Shown: piece by piece, positions 9,661 through 22,620 of the stretch
Layout: every line of letters starts with the position of its first letter
How positions within the stretch are numbered: the stretch's first letter is position 1
Assembly: GCF_016920785.2 (NCBI RefSeq)
Contig: NW_024609835.1
Coordinates: forward strand, 174,526,995 to 174,590,994
From: Ixodes scapularis
Taxonomy: Eukaryota; Arthropoda; Arachnida; Ixodida; Ixodidae
DNA length: 64,000 nt
Reading direction: 5' to 3'
The notes under the pieces: model-generated
Database searches by the model: none
What the model was told of the DNA's origin: nothing
Seen by the model: the letters and a program-made list of their open reading frames with translations, nothing else
Translations under genes and position numbers: made by a program

Positions 9661-12530
9661 GTAGCGCGGGGAAGAATTCACTCAACCGACCGATGAGTGA
9701 CAGGGTGACGCTGGCCGACGCTCCCGCGTTGCCGTCCATGGTGCTTCGTACTCCGGCTTGTATCCTTTACGCCAGGTAGCTGGGTGACATCCTCATCGCC
9801 ATTGTTAGAACACGGACACCAACCATGGTCTGGGACCGGTTTATTACTGCCGACTAGGCGCTACAAAAAGAAGTGCACAGACAGGCCTCTCGGTGTGTTA
9901 TCTATACTATCAATACATAGTGCTGTACTATGAAGCGCGAGTATTTTCCTTGTGGGCTACATATAAAACACTTTCAATATTTCAGAGCAATGCTTGTGTA
10001 TACATGCGTTGACCAGTTAAACTCGTCGTTAATTCACATGCCTAAGAATTTTTACTCTCCCTCACCTGTTTTAAAGACACTTTATTAACGTTAATACGTA
10101 TGAATTATTTATCTTGCATGTTAATTTGACGAAATATCACATATTGAGTTTATACACTATTCAGTCGTAGCTTTGTTGCGCTTTAACTATATAAAGTGGT
10201 GAACCAGATATATATTTGTCATAGCTTCTAGTGTAAATTAGATTTTCCCCTAAAAATAAGTTAAAGTTTGCACACATGATTAATTTTGGGTAGCCTTGTG
10301 TGGTTGTCAAATCATTAGCATGAACTAGAATTAATGAAGGACCTGTAATTGACCTTTTTCCGTGCTGTATTTCTAATGTATCAGATGCTGCTTTAATATT
10401 GTAAGCATTTTTGCATAATTCTCACACATTTTCCTCATATTGACATCGATCCTTCTCTTTTTCATTGATTTTCAGATTTGCATTAGAAGCGCCAAATTTA
10501 TCACACACCCTCGTCTCGACAAACTGCACCGAGTCCTTGCACAAGGATGGCATTCCAAGTTTTGTCACTACAACTTTTCTTTCCTATTTCCACCCTCGTA
10601 CGTCCCAGGACTGGAACCACCTTCCTGGGATACTTGCCATGTGACCTGGGAGCTTTCTAAAAGTGCAATTAATAATTATATTGTTGATTGGGACTAATAT
10701 GCAATTTCTATTTTGTTGTTTCCTCAATTGTTTTTTTCTAGCTTCTTCCCTTGAGGGAATCATAAAGGAAATAATTGAAAGAGATAATAAATTACGTCTT
10801 AAGCGACAGTGTAAAAGATAATTTAAAAAATCGCCTTCTGCGCGCTGCCATTTTCGTCTACTGAAACCCAAAACTCGTCAAACACAATGTTAGAGCCGAA
10901 AGCTCGCGGAGAGCGCCGATTGTACGTCGGTGCAAAAAGCGCGAAGTCATCGTCGTGATAGGCCGATCGGTGCGCTCCGTCAACTTGGGCCCCAACTTTG
11001 TGTGTGACGAGTTTAGCGGCACCGGACTGTGGCAACTGTGGAAAGCGTGTGAAGCAAGCGCAGTATCTCTCATCTACGGATTATCACACGATGTGCACGC
11101 GTCCACAGCTTAGTGACTCGGCATTTCTCGCCTGGGTGATAAGCGCTGGGAAAGGGTACAAGGCGGCCCACGAAATTCATTCGTCCCTCATCCTCCATAA
11201 ATACCATAACAGATTGTTGCGAGTTGTTTTTCAAATTAAGAAGACAGAATCTAAAAGTCCGCGGACCTCTAAATTTTTATCAGAAAAAGATGATTTTTTC
11301 TTTAATCTCGGGTTTATGTCTTACTAGGTTGGCCGTCCTAACAGTCCAACCACTAACTGGCGAAAGACTACCGTGTGGCAAAGAAACTGTGGCTTGAGGC
11401 GCTGAGGTTTCTCGGCCCGTTTGCGCCTCCTTTCTTCTAAATCTACTTGCATGACCGCTTGACATGTGTACTGTAGTTATTATACGTGGCGCACGTGAAA
11501 GGATGTTCCCTCGAACGATGTTTTCGCTGCGGGTTATCTCACCGGCACGTCAAACCCACTCAAAGCGGGGGCGTTAGGTCTATTAACTTCTGACTCGTTT
11601 GCCCTTATTCCTCAACCAAGAGCTCAAATCTGAGTATTTTTTTTTTGTTGTTTTCTGTTACGCCGTCCGAGCCACAGAGCGATAGCCCCCTGCGTTTTCA
11701 GAATAATTACTCCAAAGATAAAAACGTTTGCGCCTAGCCTTTTTAATATTCCGAGAACGAAAATAGATATTTATAAATTTAGAGTGAAAATTGCATCTCC
11801 CAAAGCTGTTGCGACTGTCTGGCGTTCTATTTCTCTTATTAATAAAAAATATAGTGTGAGATTGACTGGACGTTCCAGAGCCTTACGTTTTTGTAAGGGT
11901 ATGCAGCTAGACTACGTTGTATCGGGTTATATCGACTGTGCACGTAAGGGCCACCACCACCAGAAAGAAAACGACCTTTCCCACGGGAAGGGTCGTTTTT
12001 TTGAGGGCAACACCGAATACCCTATTAGCGGGAACAGCGAAGTACTTTGGGTGGTTTCAAGTATCACGTGGTATCCCAACTTCGTAATCAACGTAGAAAA
12101 AGAAAAAAAGGAGCCACTTGCAACTGCATCGCCAGTAGGCGGTCGGTAAATATGACATTATGTGTGAGTCGATAATCGGAACTTTAGATTTCATACACTG
12201 TATGTATAACCTCGCTAAGAAACGCAACGTGTGGGCAATAAAACGGTTCCACTAAAACCATTTTCTCCGTAAGCCAGTTTCCGCCCTGTTAATGGACCCT
12301 CCACTTTTTGCTAGTTGTTGACACGCGGACGCTTAGTCATTGGCTAGGCTTTTGGTGTTGGTGAAACGCTGGAACACGGCGAGTGCCTCCGTCAACGACA
12401 CAACGCAGTAGGTAAAATTGGAAACGCATTTCAAAAACCCAAGCTTATACCGATTCGTTATCTTTTGGAGTAGCAATGGCGGCATCTCATTGAGCCTTCA
12501 TGGACGCCAACGCTTGATTAGTGTCGTGAT
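9661..12530. other. Intergenic DNA, little identified
   Basis: AT-rich DNA without recognisable exons. One imperfect hairpin is present at 11968-11999 (AAAACGACCTTTCCC and its near complement GGGAAGGGTCGTTTT). The 121-codon open frame at 11784-12149 spans that hairpin and has no domain. Several other short frames (10440-10697, 10858-11073) look random. Confidence 0.5.
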
Positions 12531-12531
12531 G

Positions 12532-12625
12532 TAGGCGAGTTGGTTCATGGTAACGGAAATAAACAGCGCGCAAAAAATGCACAAGGACGAAAGGAAGGTG
12601 CGAACGACACAAGCGCTGAACTCAC
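12532..12625 (+). repeat. Dispersed repeat, copy A (GTTGGTTCAT...AACAGCGCGCA...ACAAGCGCTG)
   Basis: Blocks GTTGGTTCAT, AACAGCGCGCA, GGAAGGTGCGAACGACACAAG and GCGCTGAACT occur in the same order in copy B at 59200-59275 with diverged spacers. An ordered multi-block match 47 kb away indicates a dispersed retro- or DNA-element family. I believe similar sequence is common in tick transcripts, but that is from memory and unverified. Confidence 0.6.
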
Positions 12626-13992
12626 AACTAAACATTTATTGAAAAAACACCAACGAAGTAACGCTTCCACATCTTGGACGCCGGCTGGGCTAAGTCAGAA
12701 AAAAAATTATATACGTGAAAATCGAGTACCAGAATGGACCTTTTACACATACCGACGGCACCAGGTGGTGGCTGCACAAACCAAAAATCAAGAAAGTGAC
12801 CTACCTGCGCTACCAATCGATAACGGGAGCTACGCTACCAGTTTCTTCGCTCTCTGAGCAGCGGCGCCTGCCCAACGCGACTTTAAAGAGGGGCATCCGT
12901 GGCGTCCACCCAAAGGTCGTGTTTTCCTTTCCGTCGACGTTCTTTTTTTGTGTAACACAATATATATATGCTGCAGTTACGTGTTCTACTCACTGATATA
13001 CAGCCTCCTTCCGGATTTCCTCGATTTTTCGTTCCGACTTCCGCCGCTGGGCATCGGGCGCTCGCGCGTGCGCAGAACGCTTCTCGGAAAAGGTCCATTA
13101 AGTCGCCGACTACTCCGGAAAAAGCAAATCAATCAACCCCCCCCCCCCCCCCCCCGGCCCAAGAGAAAAAAAAAAAATTCTCGACCGAGTTTGGAAGTAC
13201 TGCCTCTGCACCGAAAAAATATATGGCAAAAGTTAATCAACATGGCGTCCCGCGAGATTTTGAGCCGAAAGGTAGTGCAGGTATGGCAAAAAAACAACTT
13301 TAATGGTATTTTTCCTTTTGTACGATGAGTTGACGCTATAAAAGTAGGAGGCCGTTTTATGTACTGGCAGTGTGCTGTAATTAAGTAAGTTCATATCTGT
13401 CACCGACAGTTTGCTTGGTCACACATAAGTGCATTGAAGCAACTTCTGTGCTGTCATAACTTCTTGAAATGCAGTTGATATACTTATCACCAATGAATGT
13501 TTCGGCTCCTCAGTGTTCTCATTGTGGTATTACATGAACGCCCTATTTAAAGGCAATGTTTAGAGCGGATTGTCATAACGAGCTCACAATACTAGGCTGC
13601 TAAGACCGGTAACCTTGATGGTTTCGGAATGCACGTTGCAAAAGAACTGTAGAAGCTCGACGTCATCACGCGCTCAGCAGTCGCGCACACAGCTACGGCC
13701 CCCAGTTCCTATTGACGACATGCACAATCGAAAGGGACGCTGTGATCGGCCTTCCACGATTGGTGGAATGTTGACTATGACGTCAGCAAATGATTTCTCT
13801 TTGAGAGAAATAAAAGGAATGGAAAAACTTCTATTTTCGCGGTGTTGGCAGCGTTGGTTTCAGAGTGCAATGATTTCAAGCTTCCACTATGCTCATTACA
13901 AATACCATCGAAGTTGTTTTTTCGCATGGTAATGACCTCAAGTGAAGGAACCATAGGAGTGCGCCACCCAAACATCTCGCCGCTAAGTACAT
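12626..13992. other. Intergenic DNA with simple-sequence tracts
   Basis: Contains a run of about 20 C at 13136-13155 followed by an A run, a short TA tract near 12962, and open frames without domains (12968-13303, 13615-13932). No gene is supported. Confidence 0.5.
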
Positions 13993-13998
13993 CATAAT

Positions 13999-14218
13999 GC
14001 CTGGTTCAGACAGTTGCGTTTGACTGCGTTTGACGTTGACTGCGTTGCGGCTGCGAGAAACCAGGACATCCCTGCTGCTTACATCGCGTGCCAAGATGAT
14101 TCCTCGAATTGGATTCTACGCTTCATTCGAAGCACAGAAGTGCCGGTGACTCGCTTTCGGTTCTCGCCGCAACGCAGTCAAACGCACTCAAACGCAAGTG
14201 TCTGAACCGGCCTTAAGG
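13999..14218. mobile_element. MITE with GGTTCAGACA terminal inverted repeats
   Basis: The left end GCCTGGTTCAGACAGTTGCG and following TTTGACTGCG are mirrored at the right end, which read in reverse gives GGCCGGTTCAGACACTTGCG and TTTGAGTGCGTTTGACTGCG. CATAAT occurs on both sides (13993-13998 and 14219-14224), a candidate short target duplication. Length is about 220 bp, with no coding capacity. Confidence 0.75.
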
Positions 14219-14224
14219 CATAAT

Positions 14225-15598
14225 CGCGTGGGCAGCACGTGCACTACCCATAAGGAGTAAAACAGAAACGCCTCTAGCGAGCTTCTCACCGCGAATATAG
14301 CTCCGCTTTGCTAGCGGGAGCTCCTGCCGTTACATGGAAGCATGAATTAAGCACGCGACCGCTGGGCCCGCTTTCCTCAGCGTACAACCTACTAAACGCC
14401 TCTAATTAGACATTTTTAGCGGATCAAAGCACCAAAGACAATGCCGGGAATGCAGATACACGCGCTGGGCGTGCTGGCGTCTGCAGCTAGAACTGTTCAA
14501 AAGCAAGAATCTAAAAACAAATGTCACTTGGCACGCGCGTTCCACAAACGATTCTTTTGTATGGAGAAGGCGAGCGCGTGTACCTTCGTTTCCAGCATTC
14601 TCTCTGATGCTTAATTAGGTAATTTAGATAAAGGTCTATTACGCAAGCATCAAGCAGAATGCTGAAAATATAGGCCCGCGCGCCCGCACGCGCTGGCCTT
14701 CCCTGTTTAAAAAATTCAAAGTAGTTGACCAAAATAAGGCGTTGACGAATGCGCGTACAAGACGCCATTTCTTTAAGATTCTTGGTTTAAAACAATTACT
14801 GCTGCAGACGCTAGCATGTGCTGCGTGTAGACCTACATTCCGAGCATTCTCCTTGATGCATGAGTAATTCAGGCGAAGGTATATTTAACTAAGTTGCGGG
14901 CTCCATCAGAAAGGACAACTGGACCCGCGAAGCCTTCGTGTTTTTTTTAAATAACAAAGCAAATCCAGTTGTAAAACTTTATTACCGGGTTTTATCATCT
15001 ATATATGTCACTGAGACGATAAAAGAAGTGTTCGTAATTAGATATTGACGAGCCACAATGCTTAAAAAAATATAAGCTTATTTGTCAGACAAGTTCCAAC
15101 CTCGCTTCAAGCCCCCACGCATTAGTTCCTAGAACCAATCCCAACAACGGTTTGTTAGGAGCACAAGTTCATGTTGTGGCGCCATCAACATGGCGCCACA
15201 ATGGCGCGTTACGCGGTTAATGCAATGTTTTCATGGAGCATAAAGAGGCACTGCAGCGTTCGACCATGCATAAGCCACGGTTTTTTTGGAAGACGTGAGT
15301 CAGCCTCTGTCCATGCGTTGTAACACAGCGTCTGAAAGAACTAAACAAAACTCAATAAAGAGAAAAATAAAGCTTGCGATTGTGGGCCACTTGGTGATCC
15401 GAAGCATTGGACCAGGTTTCCCGCATGTTAAAAATCGACTGTCGTCATTTCCACTGCGGGGTGGCTAAGTGCAACGGACCAAGAGAACGGCACTGGGTCG
15501 CTGATGAAAGGCCGCCGCAGCGTATGTGCTTGGGCTTTTTCGGCTCGGAGCGCGCGGTGTGAACAGCCATTAAAGGATTACGTGTTGCTGAACGAGTG
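14225..15598. other. Intergenic DNA with a diverged ~50-bp direct repeat
   Basis: A segment at about 14591-14640 (CAGCATTCTCTCTGATGCTT then GGTAATTTAGATAAAGGT) recurs in diverged form at 14838-14888 (GAGCATTCTCCTTGATGCAT then GTAATTCAGGCGAAGGT). A short CATGGCGCCACAATGGCGCG palindrome-like stretch lies near 15190. No exon recognised. Confidence 0.5.
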
Positions 15599-15871
15599 CG
15601 TTGTGTTGTGTCATCGCGCAAGAGCAAGGGAACTCTTACACGCTTTCAGTGTCATTAAAACGATAAGAATACTGTGACGGAGTCGCGTGACCTCCTGTAA
15701 AGGAAAGAAACGAAGAAACAGGTTCAAACAAAAAAAAGAAGAAGAAAAAAAGAAATACCACTAAAGCGATTCCGGTAATTTATTTCCTTTTCAGTTTTGG
15801 CCGGAGTTACCCTTTAAAAGAAATTTCGACGACCAACCAAGCTTCGTCGCCCTTGGCGCCCAACGTGGGGC
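15599..15871 (+). mobile_element. LTR-retrotransposon remnant with perfect tRNA-Lys primer-binding site
   Basis: TGGCGCCCAACGTGGGGC at 15854-15871 is an exact 18-base complement of the 3' end of tRNA-Lys(CTT) including CCA. This is a classic primer-binding site of gypsy-type elements and retroviruses. CGTTGTGTTGTGTCA at 15599-15613 may mark the LTR R/U5 region, as it does at 7118. The LTR 5' boundary is not clear. No gag-pol frame follows, so this is a truncated or solo-end relic. Confidence 0.6.
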
Positions 15872-18800
15872 CAAGTGATAAAATGTTGGCTGGGGCTTTT
15901 CTAGCATTTCCCAGTAGTATATGCTCTTGTAACGTTTTTGCGAAATTTACATCCACCAATGAAATTCTGCCAGCTTATCGTCCAAGGGCAGCGTGAAAAA
16001 GTGAACTGACGCTCAACCAAAACCGAAACGAAAAATATTATATGTTGCCCACCAGAGGTGCTACCCAAATTTGAGATGTACAGGCCTATACGGTAGATAA
16101 CCCACATCAGACAATGTCAAAGTAAAGGTGTGAAAAAAAGTGAGCTCTTTATGACGTGCAAGATGAGCTGTTGACTTTTCACTAAAGTTCAGACGAGTTG
16201 TCAGTATTAATCCGGTGATTCTCTCCCACAAATGAACAACACAAAAGGTCCGTTTTTGAAGCGACAGACAAATCGTAAATGAGTTTTTGCGCTCTCAATG
16301 TTGCAAGCTTCGTTTACGCTTTATTTCTCGATGTTGAAGGAACGATGACATGAAGGTTCTGCAGAAATCAGAAAGGTAAGTTATTTTTAAGTAACGGTCC
16401 ATTACCTTTGTATTAAGTAATCAATTAATCTAATTCCGTACTTTTTAACCTAGAACTATTGTAACTGCAATCGCTTACTTTTTTAGTAACGTATACGAGA
16501 CATTGACGCGTGGCAAGACGGCTTTCATTTGGTGAAATTCAGTTGTTTAGTTGGCAACAGAATGAAAAAAGCACTAATTTTGAATATAATAAGTAAATTA
16601 AGTTTTTTAATTAAAATCAAGTTTATATTACTTAAATGGGAATAATTTTACTTAAGGGGCGATGTGGGGCTTTAGGGTAATTTTCTTATTTATGAAATAA
16701 TACTTGTCATGTTATACGCTAATATAACATATCTCGCACCTGTTCCAAATATGTAATCAGATATTGAATATCTTTACAGGAATCCAAGAAAACCGGTCTA
16801 ATTTTATTACGTCATTTGTTACAGGCGGCTAAAACAATGATTCGTAAATTATCAAAATTTTGAATGCAACTGCATTCACAAAGGTGTAATTTGTGCGGTG
16901 ATGCTATTTTAGATCTTAACTGAGAGGGTTTTATGTTACTAAAAAAACGATTGTAATTATAGTGTAAAAGGAATGCTTTCTCGTTATTTAAGAAAGTAAT
17001 TAATTGGATAAAACTCTTAAGTTGGAAGACTATAAAAATAGCATCACCACACGTACAGCTCCATTATTTCCCACTAGAATGGCACCAGACGTGTTAATAT
17101 TGTCCAAGACCAACTTCAGAAATCGCCTGTAAGGCATCGGTACTTGTGAATGAAGCGTGAAGAGAGAAAAAGAAACGCACTTGGAGTATGTGTATTTCTA
17201 CGGAATGTTCATAAAAAAATTAAAACTTCTTATTTTTTTTTATTCAAAATTAGTTAGAGCAATAATATTTTGTACAGAGCTGGGTGGGTATGTCTAAATA
17301 TCAGAGAAGCCATTTTCTGAAAAATAACTTTTCCCCAACTTTTTACCATTTAACGAGAAGCCCCCCCCCCCCCCCCCCCCCCCCCGGGGCCTTTAAAACA
17401 CTGGTAGCTCTAAAATTACGCGTCTTTGTCACTATACGTATTTTTAAGAATGGCAGATTAATTGACCAACCCCACCAATCACTGAAAGCAATTAATTAGT
17501 GAAAAAAGCCTTTTTGTTTTTGATTTTGCGTTCTCATTTGCTTTCAATAGGACATTACTGATCTAATTTTCGTTTCTTACTTTTGAGTTCTTCTTTGCTT
17601 GCAAGAAAACGTTACGTAACTAACCTACGAAGTGGGAGGTAAAAACGAAGTGCAACGATCCGATTTGCCCAGAAGACTAGTTGTTTTTGCTCTTGTTGAG
17701 CCGGTTATATGTCTTTCTTGCTTAGCATTTTTTTTAAATTTAATTACCAGAGAAATGCAAATGGAAAGCATCAAATAATAAACAAATTATAAATACAACT
17801 TACTTTTTAATATTTTCCGCGAGAAAATTTGATTTAAATCATCAAACCGGTCCGATTTAAATTACGCTTTGAAGCACCGTGCTTTTAATTTTCTACCTGG
17901 GTTAATATATATATATATTTTCGAACTAGTAAAAAAGAGAAAGAAAACGTGGGATTACTACAGTCGATCGAATGTTATTTTATCAAAAGACGTTTTAGAG
18001 AACGGGCTCGTTTTATATAAGCTCAATTTAGAGAATAGGTGCCTCAGTTGAGAGAAATTTCGTTTATCGAAAAGGGGACGCTGATTAATAAAAGGCTATC
18101 CTACTTAGCGCGTGTATCACTGGGGCTTGTGTTAAACCAGTCGCCCTTGCCCCCCCTCCCCCAGACTTGCGGCGGCTTAATTCGCTAAGAGAAGGCTCAT
18201 AGATATTTTTTTTTCTAAACTGAGCATCTCTAAACTTCTCGAAACCGCATGTCTCCGAAAAAATTTTCATCTTTTTTGCTTCAAATAACTTGACATCACC
18301 AGACCTTCAATTTCTCACCGTAAAGTGGTACAACGACACTGATAGTGGATAAACCGCTATCAGTGTCGTCTTAGCGAGTCAATCAAGGAGGACGTATTTC
18401 AGCGAGACGTTGTGTCATGCATACTTCGTAAGTCCCCTCGAACGCTCTCGGGAAAATAGACGCCCCGAAAGATGCCGAAAGCGGATGTTCGATCGGAAGC
18501 CGGATCCATCTCCGAAATCTGAGAGGCCACTTCTTCCTGGCTGCGGGAAGGCGGCGCGCATGGCAGTGAATCATTTTTAGAAATATGAACCGGCCTCCAG
18601 ACACGTGATGCTCTGTCCTAAGCAACAGTTGTTTCGAACTTCCTGGTTCATTTGTCACTCGGTGATGTCGGCAGAGCGACGTTCGAAGTGGTAAGCGGGG
18701 CTCCTCGCCTGGAATGCACTCCAGAGAAGAAGGCCGTTTCATCAGTGAAATGCCCCGAGACGAATGTCTTGTATTGTGTATGAACGCAGCCATAACTAAC

Positions 18801-20439
18801 CTTTACGCTTTTGTTTTACAGTGGTAGCTATGACTGGTGTCCCTCTTGGGGTGAAATTTGGAGTTGGTTGGCAGGCAAAAAAAACCACGTGATCGTGGAT
18901 ATAGTGACAGTTAAAAAGGCACTGAAGTCATTTTTGAAGAAAAAAGGTTGTTTTTGATATTATATTGTTTAAAAGGTGTTAGTTCCCGCGTATACTAAGT
19001 CCTATATTATAAAACCGACTATTTATCTCAGGGCAATAGAAAAACATGTGGACACTTTTCTCGCGGACTACATTGCGTGGACCAATGAAAGCCCAACAAT
19101 ACGCGCAGATTCCGAATGATTTTATTATAACTCGTTTCGAAGATAGTCGGATAGGTACACATTCGGATAAGACTTTTCTTTTTCTCCGCGGGCGAAGCCA
19201 TCGCTTGCAACTCGCCGACAAGCGCCCTTCGTCGACCACCTCACTCGGAAGCTTCCCAAAAAGGGCGTGTCGCGATCTTTGAACACGCCTTTAACGAGGA
19301 AATAAGCTACGCACGGTTGGCTGTGCTCGCGCAACGCAGCGGAGGCTGTATCTCCACGGGGTGCGGTGCCGTCGGTGCCGAGAAGCGCTCAGATTGCAAA
19401 CCGAAACTTAAAAACCAGTCGGTTGTGCGGTTTTTCAGAAAGCCGTAAAACTCTGCGCGTGCCTTCTATCGTTCTGTAATTTGTTGATTTTGTGTTTCTC
19501 GATGATGGTCAGCAAGATTCAAATTGAAACCATGCCGTTAAACTCAATATTTAAAAGAAATAATTACGCGAAAATAATTTACAACTTAATTAGCCCCAAC
19601 TTTAATAGTTTTCTTAAATAGGCCCCTGGCTTGGGACCAATATGACCCAAGCCTTTTTTTTTCGTGCGATGCGTAGTTTTCGAAATATGAAATTTTCCCA
19701 CCTTTCGTGAAAGACCCTGTATATATTATAACTTGTCTACAACCTAACCACTTTCAATCACTTAAAAAAAGAAAACGAAAACGTAGCGATCGTCTGTTCG
19801 CTCCAAGTGGTTTCGCGGTATTTGCATATTTCAAGCTCGCTACCAACGGTTTTTGTTAAGCCACTCGGTTTGTTACCTATACTTCGTTTCATCATATATT
19901 CGAGCGCAGTCGACGGCACGAACACATAAGAACAAACAAACATCACTGTCCAGAGCAGGAAGAAAACTACGTTCTGCCCCGAATGCAGTGTCTCTCAATC
20001 AAGCACAAGCGTTTAGTGACTTTGTGATTACGGGGCTAGTCCAGGGCAAGAATAGTGACGAAATCGACGTTCACAGGCAGACTGGCTAAATAGGTGCCTG
20101 TGACAACTTGTGATGCCTTCCAACCTGATTTCCATCCACATACTTGCCTGGAACATTCTAAATGCGCCAGTTGTCCAGATTTTCGTAACTGGTGCGAGTT
20201 GCAACAATAATAAATTCCCTAGCTAGTGCTGCGCGTCTTGGTCGTCTCGGTTCTTTGTTGGTCTATTCCAAAATGTAACCGACAAAAAAAAAAAAAAAAA
20301 AGCTGCTGGAAGCTCTGTACTTTTTTCACCTATTACGTCCAAGCTGATTACATTTTTTTTTTGTGATTATATTTCTATTTCGTTACTAGAGCCTGGCACA
20401 CTAACTCCCGAGTGTGCGATGCAAAAATAAAATGAGATA
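15872..20439. other. AT-rich intergenic DNA, no gene recognised
   Basis: Contains a 25-base C run (17361-17385), a perfect 13-bp hairpin ACGACACTGATAG at 18333-18345 mirrored at 18357-18369, and a 136-codon minus-strand open frame at 18383-18793 with no known domain. A palindromic stretch built of ATTTAAATC units near 17828-17862 resembles subterminal repeats of DNA transposons, but no terminus could be defined. Confidence 0.45.
18333..18369. repeat. Perfect 13-bp hairpin
   Basis: ACGACACTGATAG and its exact reverse complement CTATCAGTGTCGT are separated by 11 bases. No promoter or gene is adjacent. Role unknown. Confidence 0.8.
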
Positions 20440-20660
20440 CCCAGAAACCCGTTGCAGGTGCCCTGAAGTCGCTGACGCAAATTTTGAGGAATGCATTTGG
20501 AAAAGTATTTGGAGGAGACCAAATACATTTGGTTGTATTTGTATCTTGTACTTTAATGCTTTCTTGTAAATGTAATTAGATTTGTAATTAAATACATTTT
20601 TGACGAAGTATTTTGTACTTGTATTTCGATACATATTTGCATGTATTTTGCCCATCCCTG
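20440..20660 (-). mobile_element. Solitary hAT-like terminus
   Basis: The segment ends GTATTTTGCCCATCCCTG at 20660. Read inwards this is CAGGGATGGGCAAAATAC, a classic hAT-type end, followed by many palindromic subterminal motifs (GTATTTG, AATACA). The following ATGCATAC would be the 8-bp duplication. No matching left end was found nearby, so the partner is lost or diverged. Confidence 0.5.
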
Positions 20661-22059
20661 ATGCATACAATAGCAAATGAAAGAATGATTTCTAGCAACA
20701 ACCAAATTCCATTTTCAGGTTGCTTTAATTTTTAAAATATTTTAGAACAACGTGATTTAGACAATGTTTTGGATTTAAATTGTTGCCTGTTATCGTTATC
20801 TGATTTTATGGTTAATAAATCGTGAATGTCTACAAAGAAAGATAGGAATCAATCAGCCAATCACGGTTTGCGTTCAAATAAATATAGCGACGGGTTTGTT
20901 TAGATTGTCGAACTCTGGAAACTGTACAATGATGATTGTTGCTTGACATGTCTTTATTATAGTAATGGGGCATGATCCAGCCGGCTACGGAACTTGCTAA
21001 GAAGTAGGGGAGTGGGTTTCATGAACGGTATTGTTGAATGTCTTTTTGCTAGTCAAGGCTCAGTCAATAATTACCATATTATCGCAACCACATTCCATGA
21101 CGCAATTTTTATTTTTTTATTTGCTTAATTTACTCACTTATGGTAATGCTGTATACATTAGGATATTGTATCAGAGAGACAGATAAATAGTTTAAATACG
21201 ACAGAGCAAACAGCGATGAAAATAAGAGCTCTCAAGCTCTTCCTGTTCAACAAAGAGCCGCAGTGTTAGTAATACAGTTTTAACTTTGAAAGGGTTATCT
21301 AATCTCCGGGATGCAGATAAGGTGTCATAAGACTTTTTTCCCCTTCGCAACCCCAAGATTCTCGGACAGGCGAGCGCCGTTACTACTTACGCCATCTATC
21401 GGCCGCCGCTGCGCCGGCGCCCGTAACTCTATGGACCAAAGCGATATTTTTTTATACAAAGAAAACTAATCACTCAATCCCTTTGCACTTTTGTGTCACG
21501 TTTTAATACGTTGCCCTTAACCTCCACGAGAATTTTCGTGGTCCTGGGTTTATATTAAGTCTGGCCAAAATGCAACCAAACTTTTACTCATTGGTTCCTA
21601 TGGCGAACCGCAGAAAAATCATACGTCTTTTCAACATTCGATGCAAACCCTAAGAAAACCACTCGATCAATTTAGTTGCATTTTGCTATATATATAGCCA
21701 ATGTCTCTAGCTCCATGGAAACAGTTTTTATTTTCAAATTACTTAAATTTAAAGTGGTTCCCCAGGGCTTTAAATACCAAAAAGGATCCGCAGTTGGTGA
21801 GGAGACTCGAGGATTCAGTGACGTTGTTGCGTTCCTAAATACATTTTTTTAGCAACATATGTAATGTATAACAAAACGGCAACTACACTGAATATTTTCT
21901 TAATTGATAAACACAAAACCTAAATGCAGTTTTTTTTGTTGTTGTTGTTGTTGTTTTTTTTTTTTTTGTTCTTATCACGTAATTAGCTCAAGTACATTAT
22001 ACTTAAAGCGCTGAATAATTAAAGAGTCAAAGCGTTTTTTGATCCGAACTATCTTTTAC
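20661..22059. other. Intergenic DNA left of the satellite
   Basis: AT-rich, with a GTT/T simple tract at about 21930-21968 and a short GC-rich island at 21370-21425. No gene or clear repeat was recognised. Confidence 0.5.
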
Positions 22060-22620
22060 AAAGTGTCCAAATTTCATTTTACCGGCTATTCCACTTCCAA
22101 GAATGGTATTAAAAATAAAAATGCCAAAATGAGTGGGCGTGGTCCAGACACTTTGGCAAACGGGACATGAAGAGTACCATTTATGGCGACATTTAGCACG
22201 CTGTTACTGCTAATTAATCAATCTTATGTAGGTTTGCTTCGCGTGCGCCCAAGAGCTTTTGAAACGGCCCAGTATCTCTTAAGTCATCACAACCTCAGAC
22301 GTCAAAATCATGCAAAAAAGGGGTGTGTCCCAGAAATTTGGGCATACGCGCCGCCAATTGTACCATCAATGGCGACACTCAGTACTCTATAAGCCAAAAT
22401 AATGCATCCCCTCCAGTTTTGCGACGTATATGCCCGAGAGCTTTTGAAGCGGCCCAGAATTTATTTAGTTATCACTCTCCAAAGCTTGCCTCAACCGTCA
22501 AAATCGGCCAAAAAAGGGGCGTTTCCCACAAATTTGGGCACACGCGCCGTCCATTGTACCATCAATGGCGACACTCAGCAGTCTGTAATTCATTATAAGG
22601 AATCTCCGCTAGGTCTATGA
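22060..22620. repeat. Decayed left edge of the 196-bp satellite
   Basis: Monomer landmarks are present but diverged: ACCATTTATGGCGACATTTAG at about 22177, GAGCTTTTGAAACGGCCCAG at about 22251, CCTCAGACGTCAAAATCAT at about 22292, TTTGGGCATACGCGCCGCC near 22339, and a closer copy from about 22425. An even weaker trace (CAAAATGAGTGGGCGTGG) is near 22125. Homology rises sharply towards the regular array. This is the expected picture of an array edge that escapes homogenisation. Confidence 0.8.

Noticed and set aside
16370..16500. hAT left end rich in GTAAC/TTAC motifs
   Set aside because: Subterminal-like composition is suggestive, but no defined terminus or target duplication could be found.
18383..18793. 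136-codon minus-strand ORF
   Set aside because: No recognisable domain, no splice or polyadenylation support, composition unremarkable.
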